A stretch of DNA of 33,094 bases from Cysteiniphilum halobium (GCF_003574425.1 NZ_QLIU01000051.1:1-33094); one strand, 5' to 3'. Shown: positions 18,884 to 27,263, counted from the stretch's first letter. Notes: generated by a model not told the origin, from the letters alone. Numbers and translations are program-made.

Positions 18884-20074
18884 ATGACAAAGATTAAAAA
18901 TTTTTCAGCACTCATTATTGCTATGGGTGTGCTGATGATTGCTTTTGCTGTGGTTGATGTTAATGCATTAATCGTGGTTATTTCACATAATACCGTGATT
19001 AATACACTTATTGTAGCAGGGTGCTTGCTTGCTGTTTTATATGCTATTTGCAGCGCAATTCAGCTAAGAAAACATGCTAATCTATGGCAGAAAGAAGTTG
19101 CGAGTGAGACGCCATTTAGCGATGGGAAAGCGCTAAAAAGTATTTTCGGGGCAAGATTTTATAACCTGTTAGGGAGTAGCAGTAATGCTTTGGAGGCGCT
19201 TATTGAGGAGTGGCGCGAATATAAAAGCTGGAGTATTAAAGCATTAGAATACATGTCTGCAACTTTAATTGGTCTAGGGTTGCTTGGAACATTTATTGGG
19301 ATGATGCGTACTATGAGTAAAGTATCTGATGTGCTGAATATGTCGAGTGCATCAAATATACTTAATTCATTAACTGCACCATTAGCCGGAATGTCAACGG
19401 CATTTTCGGCCTCATTGTTGGGGTTACTATTTTCTTTAATTGTTGGACTTTTTGCGATTATTTTAGCAAGAGCAACAACTGATTTTACTCAGCAAGTTAA
19501 GACCTGGGTGTTAGATAATAATGTATTGATTAATGAGCCAATTAATGGCAATAATTTAATGAACCAAGGTGCTAAGCCAACGTTTAAACTATTGAATGAA
19601 ACGTTGCCTCAGGTTACTGAATTATTGCAAAAGAATAATGAGATGATGTCAGCTTTACATAGCTCTCAACAAAGCATTCAACAGCAAAATAATGACCTTA
19701 TAGCATCAATTAATCTGAAGCTCGATAGCTATTTCCCACAATGTATTGATATTTTTGAAACAATAAATAAGATGATACTGCAGATTGCCGATGATCTGCC
19801 AATAGTTAGTCAAAAAATGATTGATATTATTTCTTACAATACCAATACGACAGATGTTCTGATTAAAGAATCTCATCACCGAGTTGAGGAGATGAGTGTT
19901 TTAATGAGTGATTTAATGTCAACTTTCCGTAAATTTCAAGCGGTAGTTATTGATGATGTCGAACGAATTGAAAAAGCGACCACTGCGCAATCATCAGGTA
20001 TATCACTTAATTTACTGCAACAAATGTCTCAGATTAAGTTCAGCTTAGAAAAGATGCTCAATGAGCAAGGCTAA
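18884..20074 (+). CDS. MotA/TolQ/ExbB-family channel protein, SiiB-like
   Basis: The likely role is the ion-conducting partner of a MotB/SiiA-like protein, using proton flow to support secretion or release of the adhesin. The 396-residue protein has four predicted membrane helices (about 8-26, 37-60, 124-144, 165-195). The third and fourth carry the family pattern ATLIGLGLLGTFIGM and LTAPLAGMSTAFSASLLGLL with Pro166. A cytoplasmic loop with acidic and basic residues (EEWREYKSW) lies between helices 2 and 3. The 200-residue C-terminal part is helical and Gln/Asn-rich, much longer than in TolQ or ExbB, as in SiiB of Salmonella SPI-4. It starts 26 bases after the adhesin stop with an AAGG site, and the TolC-like gene follows after 23 bases. 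A flagellar role is unlikely as no flagellar genes are present. Confidence 0.8.
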   Translation: MTKIKNFSALIIAMGVLMIAFAVVDVNALIVVISHNTVINTLIVAGCLLAVLYAICSAIQLRKHANLWQKEVASETPFSDGKALKSIFGARFYNLLGSSSNALEALIEEWREYKSWSIKALEYMSATLIGLGLLGTFIGMMRTMSKVSDVLNMSSASNILNSLTAPLAGMSTAFSASLLGLLFSLIVGLFAIILARATTDFTQQVKTWVLDNNVLINEPINGNNLMNQGAKPTFKLLNETLPQVTELLQKNNEMMSALHSSQQSIQQQNNDLIASINLKLDSYFPQCIDIFETINKMILQIADDLPIVSQKMIDIISYNTNTTDVLIKESHHRVEEMSVLMSDLMSTFRKFQAVVIDDVERIEKATTAQSSGISLNLLQQMSQIKFSLEKMLNEQG

Positions 20075-20097
20075 TTGCTATTATATAAGGGTTTACT

Positions 20098-21618
20098 ATG
20101 AATAAGTTTTTTAAGGTAGCTTTGGTTAGCTTATTAAGTATGGTGTCAACTATGGTGACAGCAGATCAAAAATCGTCGTTTTCATATATTGAATTCATGC
20201 CTGCGGAAATTAAAGAGGTATTCAATGCAAATTGGCCACAAAAGCTATCGGCTTTAAAAACACCTAGTAGTAAATCAGGTGATTTGAGTGTATTGTATCC
20301 GACAGCACAAATGCTTTTAAAAGCCCGTTTATCTGTGGTAGGGAAAAAGAAGACAACACCACATAAATCAGCAAGTGACATATCTATTTATGTTGAATTA
20401 TCTGAGGCGATTAATAAAGCATTACATTATGATTTGTCAGTAGATGTATCTAAAATTCAGGAAAAAATTGCCAAAGCAAAGCTCAAGCAGGCAGACTCTA
20501 AATATTGGCCACAATTACAAGGGACTTTAAGTTTTGCCAATTTTCATTATCTTGAAGGTAGTGATTATACAACCCCAGACTCTGATGTGCCTAATATCAA
20601 TATTTCAGCAGTCTATACGATTTATGATTTTGGCAAGCGCTATTCTGCTTATGAGGCGCAAGACAGTGCATTGCAAGCAAGTCAATGGCAACGTGATATA
20701 ACAAATCAGATGGTGGCGGCTAAAGTCATTAAAAGCTACCTTGTATACATACAATATGCTGAGCTGGTGATTGTTGATAAAGCCTATTTGGCACGTGTTA
20801 GGAATATTGCGGACAAAGTCAATAAGAGAGTCGATGCTGGGCTGTCAATCATGTCAGATTTATTGCGATCAAAGGTCGCTGTTGATGAAGCGCATAATTT
20901 TTTAAGCAATGGCGAGCTTAGACTACAAAAAGCTAAAGTTGATCTTGAAACAATTACTGGATTGTCTAGTGATCGTCAGCATAATTATAAATTTTATCAA
21001 AGTATCGCTCAGAAAAGGTCATTTCCAAAATTAAGTCATTTAACACTTAATTATATATATCAGCATAGTTTGCTATTAAAGCGACTTAAAGCTGAAGTGT
21101 CTCAAGCAAGATTCAACCATGAAGAGGCGATAAGCCAAGACTATCCAACCATTAGCGCCAATGCAGGGGCAACGCAATGGAGTCGATCGGTTCAATCTCC
21201 CAAGCTAAGTGGAAGTATCAGTATCACAATGCCTATCTTTACAGGAGGATATAATTCAGCAGCTATCAATAGTGCAGCACAAAGTCAATTTCTAGCTGAA
21301 GATAAACTGACAATGGCTATGCGCAATATTAATCAGCAATTAGAGAATAATTTGATTGTTTATCAACGAATGCGTGAGAATTATGCTATTAATCTATTGA
21401 CTGCCTCAAAATATAAAAAAGTTAATAAATTATATAAAAAGGAATTTTTTTCAGGGAATAGGCCGCTATTAGATTTATTAAACTCTGAACGAGGGTTGTA
21501 CTTGGCTTTGGTAGAAAAAATTAAAGATAAGGTTAATGCATATGAAGCACTTGTTAATCTATATGAGCTTGCTGGAGAAACTCGTGATGTATTGAAATTT
21601 ATACACATGACAAAGTAA
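20098..21618 (+). CDS. TolC-like outer-membrane efflux/secretion protein
   Basis: The 506-residue precursor has a signal peptide ending near STMVTADQ (residue about 23), an unusual N-terminal extension of about 95 residues (Ser/Lys-rich), and then the two TolC-type repeats (about 100-300 and 300-500). Typical blocks are LSEAINKALHYD at the start of repeat one, AGLSIMSDLLRSKVAVDEA, and MPIFTGGYNSAAINSAAQSQFLAED in repeat two. These form the outer-membrane barrel and periplasmic tunnel of a type I secretion system. Its place between the channel protein and the SiiA-like protein assigns it to this system (equivalent of SiiC or LapE). Confidence 0.9.
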   Translation: MNKFFKVALVSLLSMVSTMVTADQKSSFSYIEFMPAEIKEVFNANWPQKLSALKTPSSKSGDLSVLYPTAQMLLKARLSVVGKKKTTPHKSASDISIYVELSEAINKALHYDLSVDVSKIQEKIAKAKLKQADSKYWPQLQGTLSFANFHYLEGSDYTTPDSDVPNINISAVYTIYDFGKRYSAYEAQDSALQASQWQRDITNQMVAAKVIKSYLVYIQYAELVIVDKAYLARVRNIADKVNKRVDAGLSIMSDLLRSKVAVDEAHNFLSNGELRLQKAKVDLETITGLSSDRQHNYKFYQSIAQKRSFPKLSHLTLNYIYQHSLLLKRLKAEVSQARFNHEEAISQDYPTISANAGATQWSRSVQSPKLSGSISITMPIFTGGYNSAAINSAAQSQFLAEDKLTMAMRNINQQLENNLIVYQRMRENYAINLLTASKYKKVNKLYKKEFFSGNRPLLDLLNSERGLYLALVEKIKDKVNAYEALVNLYELAGETRDVLKFIHMTK

Positions 21619-21722
21619 GAAGTAAATCGATAAAATGACCTTGCTAATTTTAAATTAGGATAGAAGGCATTATCTGTCGAATGAACTACTTTTGCTCAAC
21701 GATCTTCATTTAGGAGTTATTT

Positions 21723-22271
21723 GTGAAAAGAAAAGTCTTTGCTTATCATGGCGGTAATAAAACAACTTTTTGGGTGAGTTATGTCTCTTTAATGGTTATT
21801 GTTTTAATTATGTATGTATTTTTTAATATGGTTTTAGGTTTTTTATCTAGTATGACTGTGCGTAATCAAGCGCAGGGAACTAAGCAATCGAATAGTCACG
21901 TAAATAGCGACACCTCTCCATCAAATAATTATAAATATTTGCAGCAAAATAAACGTACAAAATGGGAGTTTAGCCTAAAATTAAAACCAGATAGTTATGG
22001 CTTAAGTCATGTTGACTATAACAAAATAAAAGAATGGATAGCTAAGCACCCTAATAGGAAATATATAGTCTTAGTGTATGTTGCTAAGAGTCGTAGTTTT
22101 TCAACAGGTTCTTTATTAAGAAGGCAGTATCTAATTTATAGTCAGTTGTTAGGCTATATGCTGCACACATTGAAAATTCCGTCATCTAATATTGTCTATC
22201 AAGACAGTTTACCCTCACCAAACCATTATGACATGATCAAAATGACCAGTGAGCTATTAAACAAAAAGTAA
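21723..22271 (+). CDS. SiiA/MotB-like protein lacking the membrane aspartate
   Basis: This 182-residue protein uses a GTG start 6 bases after AGGAG. It has one membrane helix (about 16-42: FWVSYVSLMVIVLIMYVFF) and a periplasmic domain (about 78-180) with KWEFSLKLK and SLLRRQYLIYSQLLGYMLHTL. It aligns along its whole length with the product of 23617-24153, which has WPAYVDMLTV where this one has WVSYVSLMVI: Ser22 stands where MotB-type proteins have the proton-binding Asp. The periplasmic part looks like a reduced OmpA/MotB domain without a clear peptidoglycan motif. It is the last gene of the adhesin operon, after a 104-base gap. It may be a structural or regulatory partner in a mixed channel. 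Confidence 0.7.
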   Translation: MKRKVFAYHGGNKTTFWVSYVSLMVIVLIMYVFFNMVLGFLSSMTVRNQAQGTKQSNSHVNSDTSPSNNYKYLQQNKRTKWEFSLKLKPDSYGLSHVDYNKIKEWIAKHPNRKYIVLVYVAKSRSFSTGSLLRRQYLIYSQLLGYMLHTLKIPSSNIVYQDSLPSPNHYDMIKMTSELLNKK

Positions 22272-22309
22272 ATGTCCTAAGACAGATGATGCGCAAGCAC
22301 TTTGAGCTT

Positions 22310-23620
22310 CTACACTTCAGTAAGTGCCGTATTTGCTCCAGTTAGCATTGGCTTTAGAATATATTGGGCAACAGTTCTTTTGCCAACAATAATATAACCA
22401 TCTACTTGCATACCAGGGTAGATTTTAATGTGTTGATTGTGAATATCCTGTTCATTCAGGTCAACATGAACCTCGAAATAAGGTCTATTATTGCCATTGA
22501 TGTTGTCATCTTTAGTATCTGCGCTAATAAGCGAAATTGTTCCAGATAGGAAGTTGGTACTAATAGTTGAAATGGAATTTATGGAAATTTTTACAGGCAT
22601 GCCAACCCATAGTTTGTCACGATCACTCGGTAATACTTTGAGAACACAGATAATCGGAACATTGTCAGGAGATATTTCAAATAACTTACCACCTGAGGGT
22701 ATAAAAGCCCCAGCATTGGACTTAAATATGCTTTGAATTATTCCGTTGGTTGGGCTAAAAACGTTCTCAATCTTTTTGCGATCTGATATTCCAGTTTGTT
22801 TGGCTTGAAGTTCAGCAAGTTGTTGTTCTAATTGCAATAGTTTGTTACGTTTATCCGACATGAAATCAGTATGAATTTTAGTGACTTTTAATTGAGCTTC
22901 ATACATCTGAGATTGTAAAAGCTCTTGTCGAGAAATGGCAGTATTAAGTTGATTAAGAATCTTTTGTTCCTCAGCTTCTTGATTGAGTAGCGAGGATTTT
23001 GATGCGGCTTCTTCTTTAACCAAGTCTTTAATCATTTTGACTTGGTCAGAGATAAGCTGTTTTTGCTTTCTCAAACCTTCAATATCTACAGCATTGGCTT
23101 TAATTTCGTCGAGTTTTTCCTGATAGGTAGTTTTTGCAAGTTTTTCATTTTGTTTATAGGTATCAATTTCACTATCATAGACATTTTTTTCCGTTAAAAA
23201 CATTGCCTGAGTTACTCCTTCAATTTTAATATTTTGCCATATAAATGGAGTTTGATTAATCTCGGCATTAAGACGTGTGATTTGTAACTGCAGCATGGCA
23301 ATACTACTTGTGTTCTTTGTGTATTCTTGACTAACATAACTGTTGTCAATTATGGCTAGAAGCTGGTTTTTTCTGACATGTTGTCCTTCATGAACAAGTA
23401 GCTTTGAGATCGTACCTCCAGTGGCATGTTCCAGTATGATGTTTTTGAATTTAATTTGTAGATAACCTTTGGCATGAACTAAAATATCAAGACGCAGAAA
23501 AAATAAGCTAATCAAAAATGCTATAAGCAAGCAAGCCAATATAATTTTGAGATTGATACTTAATTTTTTTATGGCTGCAATGATTGATTTAATATTAACC
23601 TTTTCTAGCCTATCTTTCAT
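22310..23620 (-). CDS. HlyD-family periplasmic adaptor of type I secretion
   Basis: The 436-residue adaptor links the inner-membrane ABC transporter to the TolC-like protein. It has a short cytoplasmic N-terminus, one membrane helix (about 24-46, ILACLLIAFLISLFFL), a lipoyl half-motif (ATGGTISKLLVHEGQHVRK), a long coiled-coil hairpin (about 100-280), the second half-motif (FSPTNGIIQSIFKSNAGAFI), and a beta-barrel and membrane-proximal domain ending IYPGMQVDGYIIVGKRTVAQYILKPM, the classic HlyD C-terminal signature. Its ATG overlaps the stop of the preceding MotB-like gene by ATGA, so translation is coupled. It converges on the SiiA-like gene with only 38 bases between stops and no clear terminator there. 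Confidence 0.93.
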   Translation of the reverse strand: MKDRLEKVNIKSIIAAIKKLSINLKIILACLLIAFLISLFFLRLDILVHAKGYLQIKFKNIILEHATGGTISKLLVHEGQHVRKNQLLAIIDNSYVSQEYTKNTSSIAMLQLQITRLNAEINQTPFIWQNIKIEGVTQAMFLTEKNVYDSEIDTYKQNEKLAKTTYQEKLDEIKANAVDIEGLRKQKQLISDQVKMIKDLVKEEAASKSSLLNQEAEEQKILNQLNTAISRQELLQSQMYEAQLKVTKIHTDFMSDKRNKLLQLEQQLAELQAKQTGISDRKKIENVFSPTNGIIQSIFKSNAGAFIPSGGKLFEISPDNVPIICVLKVLPSDRDKLWVGMPVKISINSISTISTNFLSGTISLISADTKDDNINGNNRPYFEVHVDLNEQDIHNQHIKIYPGMQVDGYIIVGKRTVAQYILKPMLTGANTALTEV

Positions 23621-24153
23621 TTTTCCACCTTAATTTTAATCAGATTAGATTGACCAGAAGTCTGATTTGATTGATTAAGGAACTGTATTTGATTTGTTGA
23701 AATGTTATGCTTATGATGCATATAGTTGGCTGTTTTAGCATAGAGAATATAAATTTTGCGTAGCATTGCGCCAAGAGATGCATGTGTCCGGTTGGAAAGT
23801 TCTATGGAAATTTGATAGCGTGCATTACTACTTTGTGGATGTTCTTTTAACCATTTGTCGACCATCTGTTGTTGTGATTTTGCAAAGCTTAAAGAGTTAT
23901 CAAGCGGTAGTATTAAATCCCATTTTGTAAGGTTGGCGTCCTGCTGCATATAAATGATAGGGGGTGGAAGCTGCTGATGTTGGATTTGTGTTGATGGCTT
24001 TTGCTGCATATTTGCAGTCATTTTTTGGGCGATGTTATACATGCTTAGGCGAAGGATAAATACAATACTAAACATAATAAAAATCATCACTAAAACAGTT
24101 AACATATCAACATAGGCTGGCCAAATAATTTCATCTTTTTTTTCATGTGCCAT
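23617..24153 (-). CDS. SiiA/MotB-like protein with conserved membrane aspartate
   Basis: The 178-residue protein has a charged cytoplasmic start (MAHEKKDEI), then WPAYVDMLTVLVMIFIMF: a single membrane helix with Asp16 in the position of the proton-binding Asp32 of MotB and Asp13 of SiiA. The periplasmic domain (about 78-178) contains NLTKWDLILPLDNSLSF, an OmpA/MotB-like first strand, and MLRKIYILYAKTANYM. A clear peptidoglycan-binding OmpA motif was not seen. It is the probable partner of the MotA-like protein at 18884-20074, although encoded on the opposite strand. It starts one base after the ABC transporter stop and overlaps the HlyD gene by four bases, so all three are one transcript. Confidence 0.78.
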   Translation of the reverse strand: MAHEKKDEIIWPAYVDMLTVLVMIFIMFSIVFILRLSMYNIAQKMTANMQQKPSTQIQHQQLPPPIIYMQQDANLTKWDLILPLDNSLSFAKSQQQMVDKWLKEHPQSSNARYQISIELSNRTHASLGAMLRKIYILYAKTANYMHHKHNISTNQIQFLNQSNQTSGQSNLIKIKVEK

Positions 24154-24154
24154 A

Positions 24155-26125
24155 TTATTGAGTCCTTTGAGTTTTTAAAAAATTTTGTTTGTTATCTGAC
24201 AGTAAAATTCCTGTTGGGGTTAGAATTGAAACATGATCGACTAATTCAAGAAGGCTAGTACGATTTGAAAAAATTACGAGAGTAATGCTCTTATCCATCA
24301 ACAGTTTATGCATCTGATCGATAAAGGTGTTATGGGCTTTGAGTGACAAAAATGTTGTAGGGTCATCCAAGATATATACTTTTTTGTTACTTGTCAGTGC
24401 TCTTGCTAAGTCTAACATTTGCCGTTTTTCATCAGAAAGAAGCTGGCTGAAGTGATGGAAATGTGTATAGATACCATCTTTTAGATAGGGAATAATCCAC
24501 TGCATAAAGTCTAAAGATAAAGCAAATCTACATTTTTCTTTGGATTCCCAAAAATAACTAAAGATTGTTTCATGGAATAGAACGTATGGGTAACTTGAAT
24601 AATAAGCATTTTCATGTAAATTATCAAAGCCATAACCTTGATTGTATTGGAAGTGTACATTCCCACTACTAGGAGACATGACACCCATTAATATTTTTGA
24701 TAGTGATGTTTTGCCAGTTCCTGGCTCAGCTATGATTAATATTCTAGAGGATAATGGTATGTCCAAGCTAACATTTTCAAATATATTTGATTTGCTGTCA
24801 AAAGATAAATGAATGTTACTAAGTTGCCAGCCATTTGTTGGTGATTGAGTATTATGAAGGGTAGGTAAAAGTCTTTGTTCATTGCTTTCCGATGATTGAA
24901 AATCATTTATTGCATGAACTAAGCCTTTTATTTGTTTAAATGTGGGGATCGCGCTTAATAAATTCATAACAGGCTGAGATAGCTTTCCAGTCAATAAAAT
25001 AACAGCAAATAGAGCTCCCTGCGATATGACATTTTTTTGGAGTAAGTAGAACGCTAAAATAACGGTAAATACGGTTTGTGATGAACTAAGCAAAAAAACT
25101 ATGGCATTAAGATGACTATTTTGTTTCGTTTGAGTGCTTTCTGCAATATCAAATGCCTCATATCTCTGGCGGTATATAGATAAAAATGTATGTTTAAGTC
25201 CATTGGCAATGAAATTTAAGATTCCATCGATTGGAAGGTGTGTTGAAACATGTTTTTTTCGATGAGTGCCAAGGAAGTAAAAAATTAGTGCAATTTGAAT
25301 CGTGCTAATAACCAGTGGGACTAGCACAAGATAGCCACCAACTAGCCAGATACAAAATAAAAATAGAAAGAAAAAAGGTAAATCAATATAGTTGCCGTTG
25401 ATCATACGCCATACTAGGGTTCTAAGTTGCCCTAAACTATGAATGACTGTTTGTTGATTCTTGCCCCATTGGTTATGTTCTGACGCTATTGCGCTCATCA
25501 CGTTTTTGAGTATAGTGGGTTCGATGAATTGTATGACCTCATTAGATAGTTTAATACTGCTTTCTAGCCGTAGTTTCTTAAGAATAAACTCAAGCCCCAG
25601 GAGTAATAAAACAATAATTGACAATGTCCAAAGTGATGCAGTTGCAAAGGCAGGTAGCACTCGACTATAAATTGCATTCATGTAAAGAGGGATTGATAAA
25701 TAGGTTAGGTTGATAATAAGAGATAGCAATACTAAATAGGTCAGTTTTGCTTTAAACTTCTCCCATAGCTTCACTAGATTAAGTTTTGAAAAATCTTGAG
25801 ATTTTTTTTCAAAACGGTAAGCTTTATAGCTTTTTTCTATAATATCTGTGGCAGGTTTAATCGTCCATTGACCTTCTATTTGAACCAGAAAATTATCATT
25901 ACTATGCTTTAGTTGATTGGCCTTCTCTTTATTAAATGCGATATCTATTTGACTACTGATGATGGCTAGTGCATCTTGATCATTCTCAGTATTCTCAAGT
26001 AAGAGGCGTAGGCGAACGAGTAATTCTTTTGAGATTACTGTGCCATGTATTTGGCGGTGTATTTCCTGTATTGAGTACAGCAAGCTTTGTATATCTTGGT
26101 GCAAGAAGAATTTTTCAGTGCTCAT
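24155..26125 (-). CDS. Type I secretion ABC transporter with degenerate ATPase domain
   Basis: The 656-residue protein has an N-terminal cytoplasmic domain (1-120, no Cys, so not an active C39 peptidase), a transmembrane domain (about 128-390, six helices) and a nucleotide-binding domain (about 432-650). The Walker A stretch is AEPGTGKTS with Lys472 kept. Other motifs are altered: the Q-loop reads SSYPYVLF with no Gln, the signature LSGGQ is LSDEK (563-567), the Walker B end is ILDDPTT with Asp588 for the catalytic Glu, the D-loop lacks its Asp, and the switch His is Asn621 (FSNRT). ATP binding may persist; hydrolysis should be weak or absent. The frame is intact and selection on the fold is evident, so it is not a plain pseudogene. 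First gene of the minus-strand operon. Confidence 0.88.
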   Translation of the reverse strand: MSTEKFFLHQDIQSLLYSIQEIHRQIHGTVISKELLVRLRLLLENTENDQDALAIISSQIDIAFNKEKANQLKHSNDNFLVQIEGQWTIKPATDIIEKSYKAYRFEKKSQDFSKLNLVKLWEKFKAKLTYLVLLSLIINLTYLSIPLYMNAIYSRVLPAFATASLWTLSIIVLLLLGLEFILKKLRLESSIKLSNEVIQFIEPTILKNVMSAIASEHNQWGKNQQTVIHSLGQLRTLVWRMINGNYIDLPFFFLFLFCIWLVGGYLVLVPLVISTIQIALIFYFLGTHRKKHVSTHLPIDGILNFIANGLKHTFLSIYRQRYEAFDIAESTQTKQNSHLNAIVFLLSSSQTVFTVILAFYLLQKNVISQGALFAVILLTGKLSQPVMNLLSAIPTFKQIKGLVHAINDFQSSESNEQRLLPTLHNTQSPTNGWQLSNIHLSFDSKSNIFENVSLDIPLSSRILIIAEPGTGKTSLSKILMGVMSPSSGNVHFQYNQGYGFDNLHENAYYSSYPYVLFHETIFSYFWESKEKCRFALSLDFMQWIIPYLKDGIYTHFHHFSQLLSDEKRQMLDLARALTSNKKVYILDDPTTFLSLKAHNTFIDQMHKLLMDKSITLVIFSNRTSLLELVDHVSILTPTGILLSDNKQNFLKTQRTQ

Positions 26126-26182
26126 AATACCTACGTAAAATTTTGTATTTTTTTGAATAAAAACTATTTTTGATGGTACTTA

Positions 26183-26263
26183 CATTTGACTGATCTTTTA
26201 CAATAATTATATGTTTTAAAAGGTATAACAGTTAAGTATACAAAAAAGTAATTCAGTCAAATG
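26183..26263. repeat. 11-bp perfect inverted repeats flanking a promoter
   Basis: CATTTGACTGA (26183-26193) and TCAGTCAAATG (26253-26263) are exact reverse complements 59 bases apart and enclose the candidate promoter. They could be an operator pair, or the ends of an invertible segment. Confidence 0.6.
26206..26235 (-). promoter_or_regulatory. Candidate promoter of the ABC/MotB-like/HlyD operon
   Basis: On the minus strand TTAACT (26235-26230) and a consensus TATAAT (26211-26206) are 18 bases apart, about 80 bases upstream of the ABC transporter start. Confidence 0.5.
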
Positions 26264-26524
26264 ATTGTTTTCCCCTCCCAGTTAATTCATTGTAATGACG
26301 ACCATGATAATTCTTACACGTTGAATGATATTCTATCTAATTAGTGTGTTTTTAATTTATAAAATTATTTAATTAATATGTATTTTAAGCTGCGGATAGC
26401 TAATGGGAAATGTGCTCTGAGCTATGGTTTATGATGAATCAACTTATTTTATGTCACCAGTGATGAAGGTGATGCTATAGCAGGTGTTTTAATTAAAATC
26501 ATTAAAAGACTTAATTTGTTTACT

Positions 26525-26788
26525 TTAGTCATAATGACCTTTACATGAAATAATAGTGATGTGCGAGGCATCAACTATATATACGAGGCGGTTAACTTGA
26601 TCAATGCGTCTTGACCAAGCGCCGCTTAAGTTCCCTAGAAGCGGCTCTGGTTTTCCTAAACCCTCAAAAGGCGAACGTTTACAGTCTATAATCAGTTTAT
26701 TGATACGTTTTAACGTTTTTTTATCTTGTGCTTGCCAGTAAAGGTAATCTTCCCAAGCATCATTGACAAATGCAATAAGCTTATTCAT
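26525..26788 (-). CDS. yoeB: YoeB/Txe-family mRNA interferase toxin
   Basis: The 87-residue protein is a close YoeB match: WEDYLYWQAQDKKTLKRINK, then SPFEGLGKPEPLLGNLSGAW, SRRIDQVNRLVYIV, and the terminal CKGHYD with the catalytic His and Tyr next to the end. Family members cut mRNA at the ribosomal A site when freed from YefM. Catalytic Glu and Arg positions (GKPEPL and SRRI) are kept, so it looks active. Its start overlaps the end of the antitoxin gene by eight bases. Confidence 0.95.
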   Translation of the reverse strand: MNKLIAFVNDAWEDYLYWQAQDKKTLKRINKLIIDCKRSPFEGLGKPEPLLGNLSGAWSRRIDQVNRLVYIVDASHITIISCKGHYD

Positions 26789-27035
26789 CGAGCAGGTCTT
26801 GTTCTTTAGCTTTGCCTTCTTTGTACTCTTTAATACCTTTCATTAAATGAGCGGCATTTTTGGGTGATTGCAGTAAATGCATGGTTTCCAGGTAGCTGTT
26901 GAAAAGACTTAAGGGTAAAACAACAGCATCTTCTTTGTCACGCCTTGTTATTATCGTATAGTCATGATCCTCAACCGTTTGATCAAGGATACGATTAAAG
27001 TTATTTCGAGCGGATGAAAAATTTACGATTCTCAT
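26781..27035 (-). CDS. yefM: YefM-family antitoxin
   Basis: The 84-residue protein starts MRIVNFSSARNNFNRILDQTVEDHD followed by TIITRRDKEDAVVLPLSLFNSYLETMHLL, the Phd/YefM DNA-binding and dimerisation fold, and ends in an acidic, flexible tail that would neutralise YoeB. An AGAGGTG site lies upstream. It is the first gene of the pair, and probably represses its own promoter through the palindrome at 27075-27098. Confidence 0.93.
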   Translation of the reverse strand: MRIVNFSSARNNFNRILDQTVEDHDYTIITRRDKEDAVVLPLSLFNSYLETMHLLQSPKNAAHLMKGIKEYKEGKAKEQDLLDE

Positions 27036-27067
27036 AGATCACCTCTTAAATTATAGCTGCTAATAAT

Positions 27068-27098
27068 ATTATAGAGTTGAACAGTATATTGTTCAACT
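27068..27098 (-). promoter_or_regulatory. yefM-yoeB promoter with palindromic operator
   Basis: Minus-strand boxes TTGAAC (27096-27091) and TATAAT (27073-27068) have a 17-base spacer. The perfect palindrome AGTTGAACA / TGTTCAACT (27075-27083 and 27090-27098, 6-base centre) covers the -35 and most of the spacer, which is where a YefM operator should sit. Confidence 0.75.
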
Positions 27099-27228
27099 AA
27101 AAAGTTGGATGTAAGTTAGGGTATAGGTGTTAAATAATTGTGCTTAATAAGCAACCATGCTTTTGACGTGCTAAATACCTTTTCGCCATAAAGTCAATCA
27201 TGCCAGTTTTAATTAGCAAAAAAATAGT

Positions 27229-27263
27229 TATACTATGCCCTAAGTTATTTTCCAATAACTTAG
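27229..27263 (+). promoter_or_regulatory. Possible cyo promoter -10 and leader hairpin
   Basis: TATACT at about 27229-27234 may be the -10 box; the -35 is poor. A perfect hairpin follows, CTAAGTTATT (27240-27249) and AATAACTTAG (27254-27263) with loop TTCC, so it would lie at or near the 5' end of the cyo transcript, 29 bases before the cyoA start. Confidence 0.45.

Larger units (their letters stand above)
26126..26524. other. AT-rich intergenic region upstream of the ABC operon
   Basis: This 399-base stretch holds the putative promoter of the ABC-transporter operon and a pair of 11-base inverted repeats (26183-26193, 26253-26263). The remainder up to the yoeB stop shows no gene with a credible start and no strong hairpin. 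Confidence 0.5.

Noticed and set aside
22272-22309. Bidirectional terminator between the convergent operons
   Set aside because: Only a 4-bp stem (AAGC/GCTT) could be found in the 38 bases; not enough to call.
18884-24153. MotA- and MotB-like genes as flagellar motor genes
   Set aside because: No flagellar genes are nearby; lengths, the extended C-terminus of the MotA-like protein and the type I secretion context fit SiiA/SiiB better.
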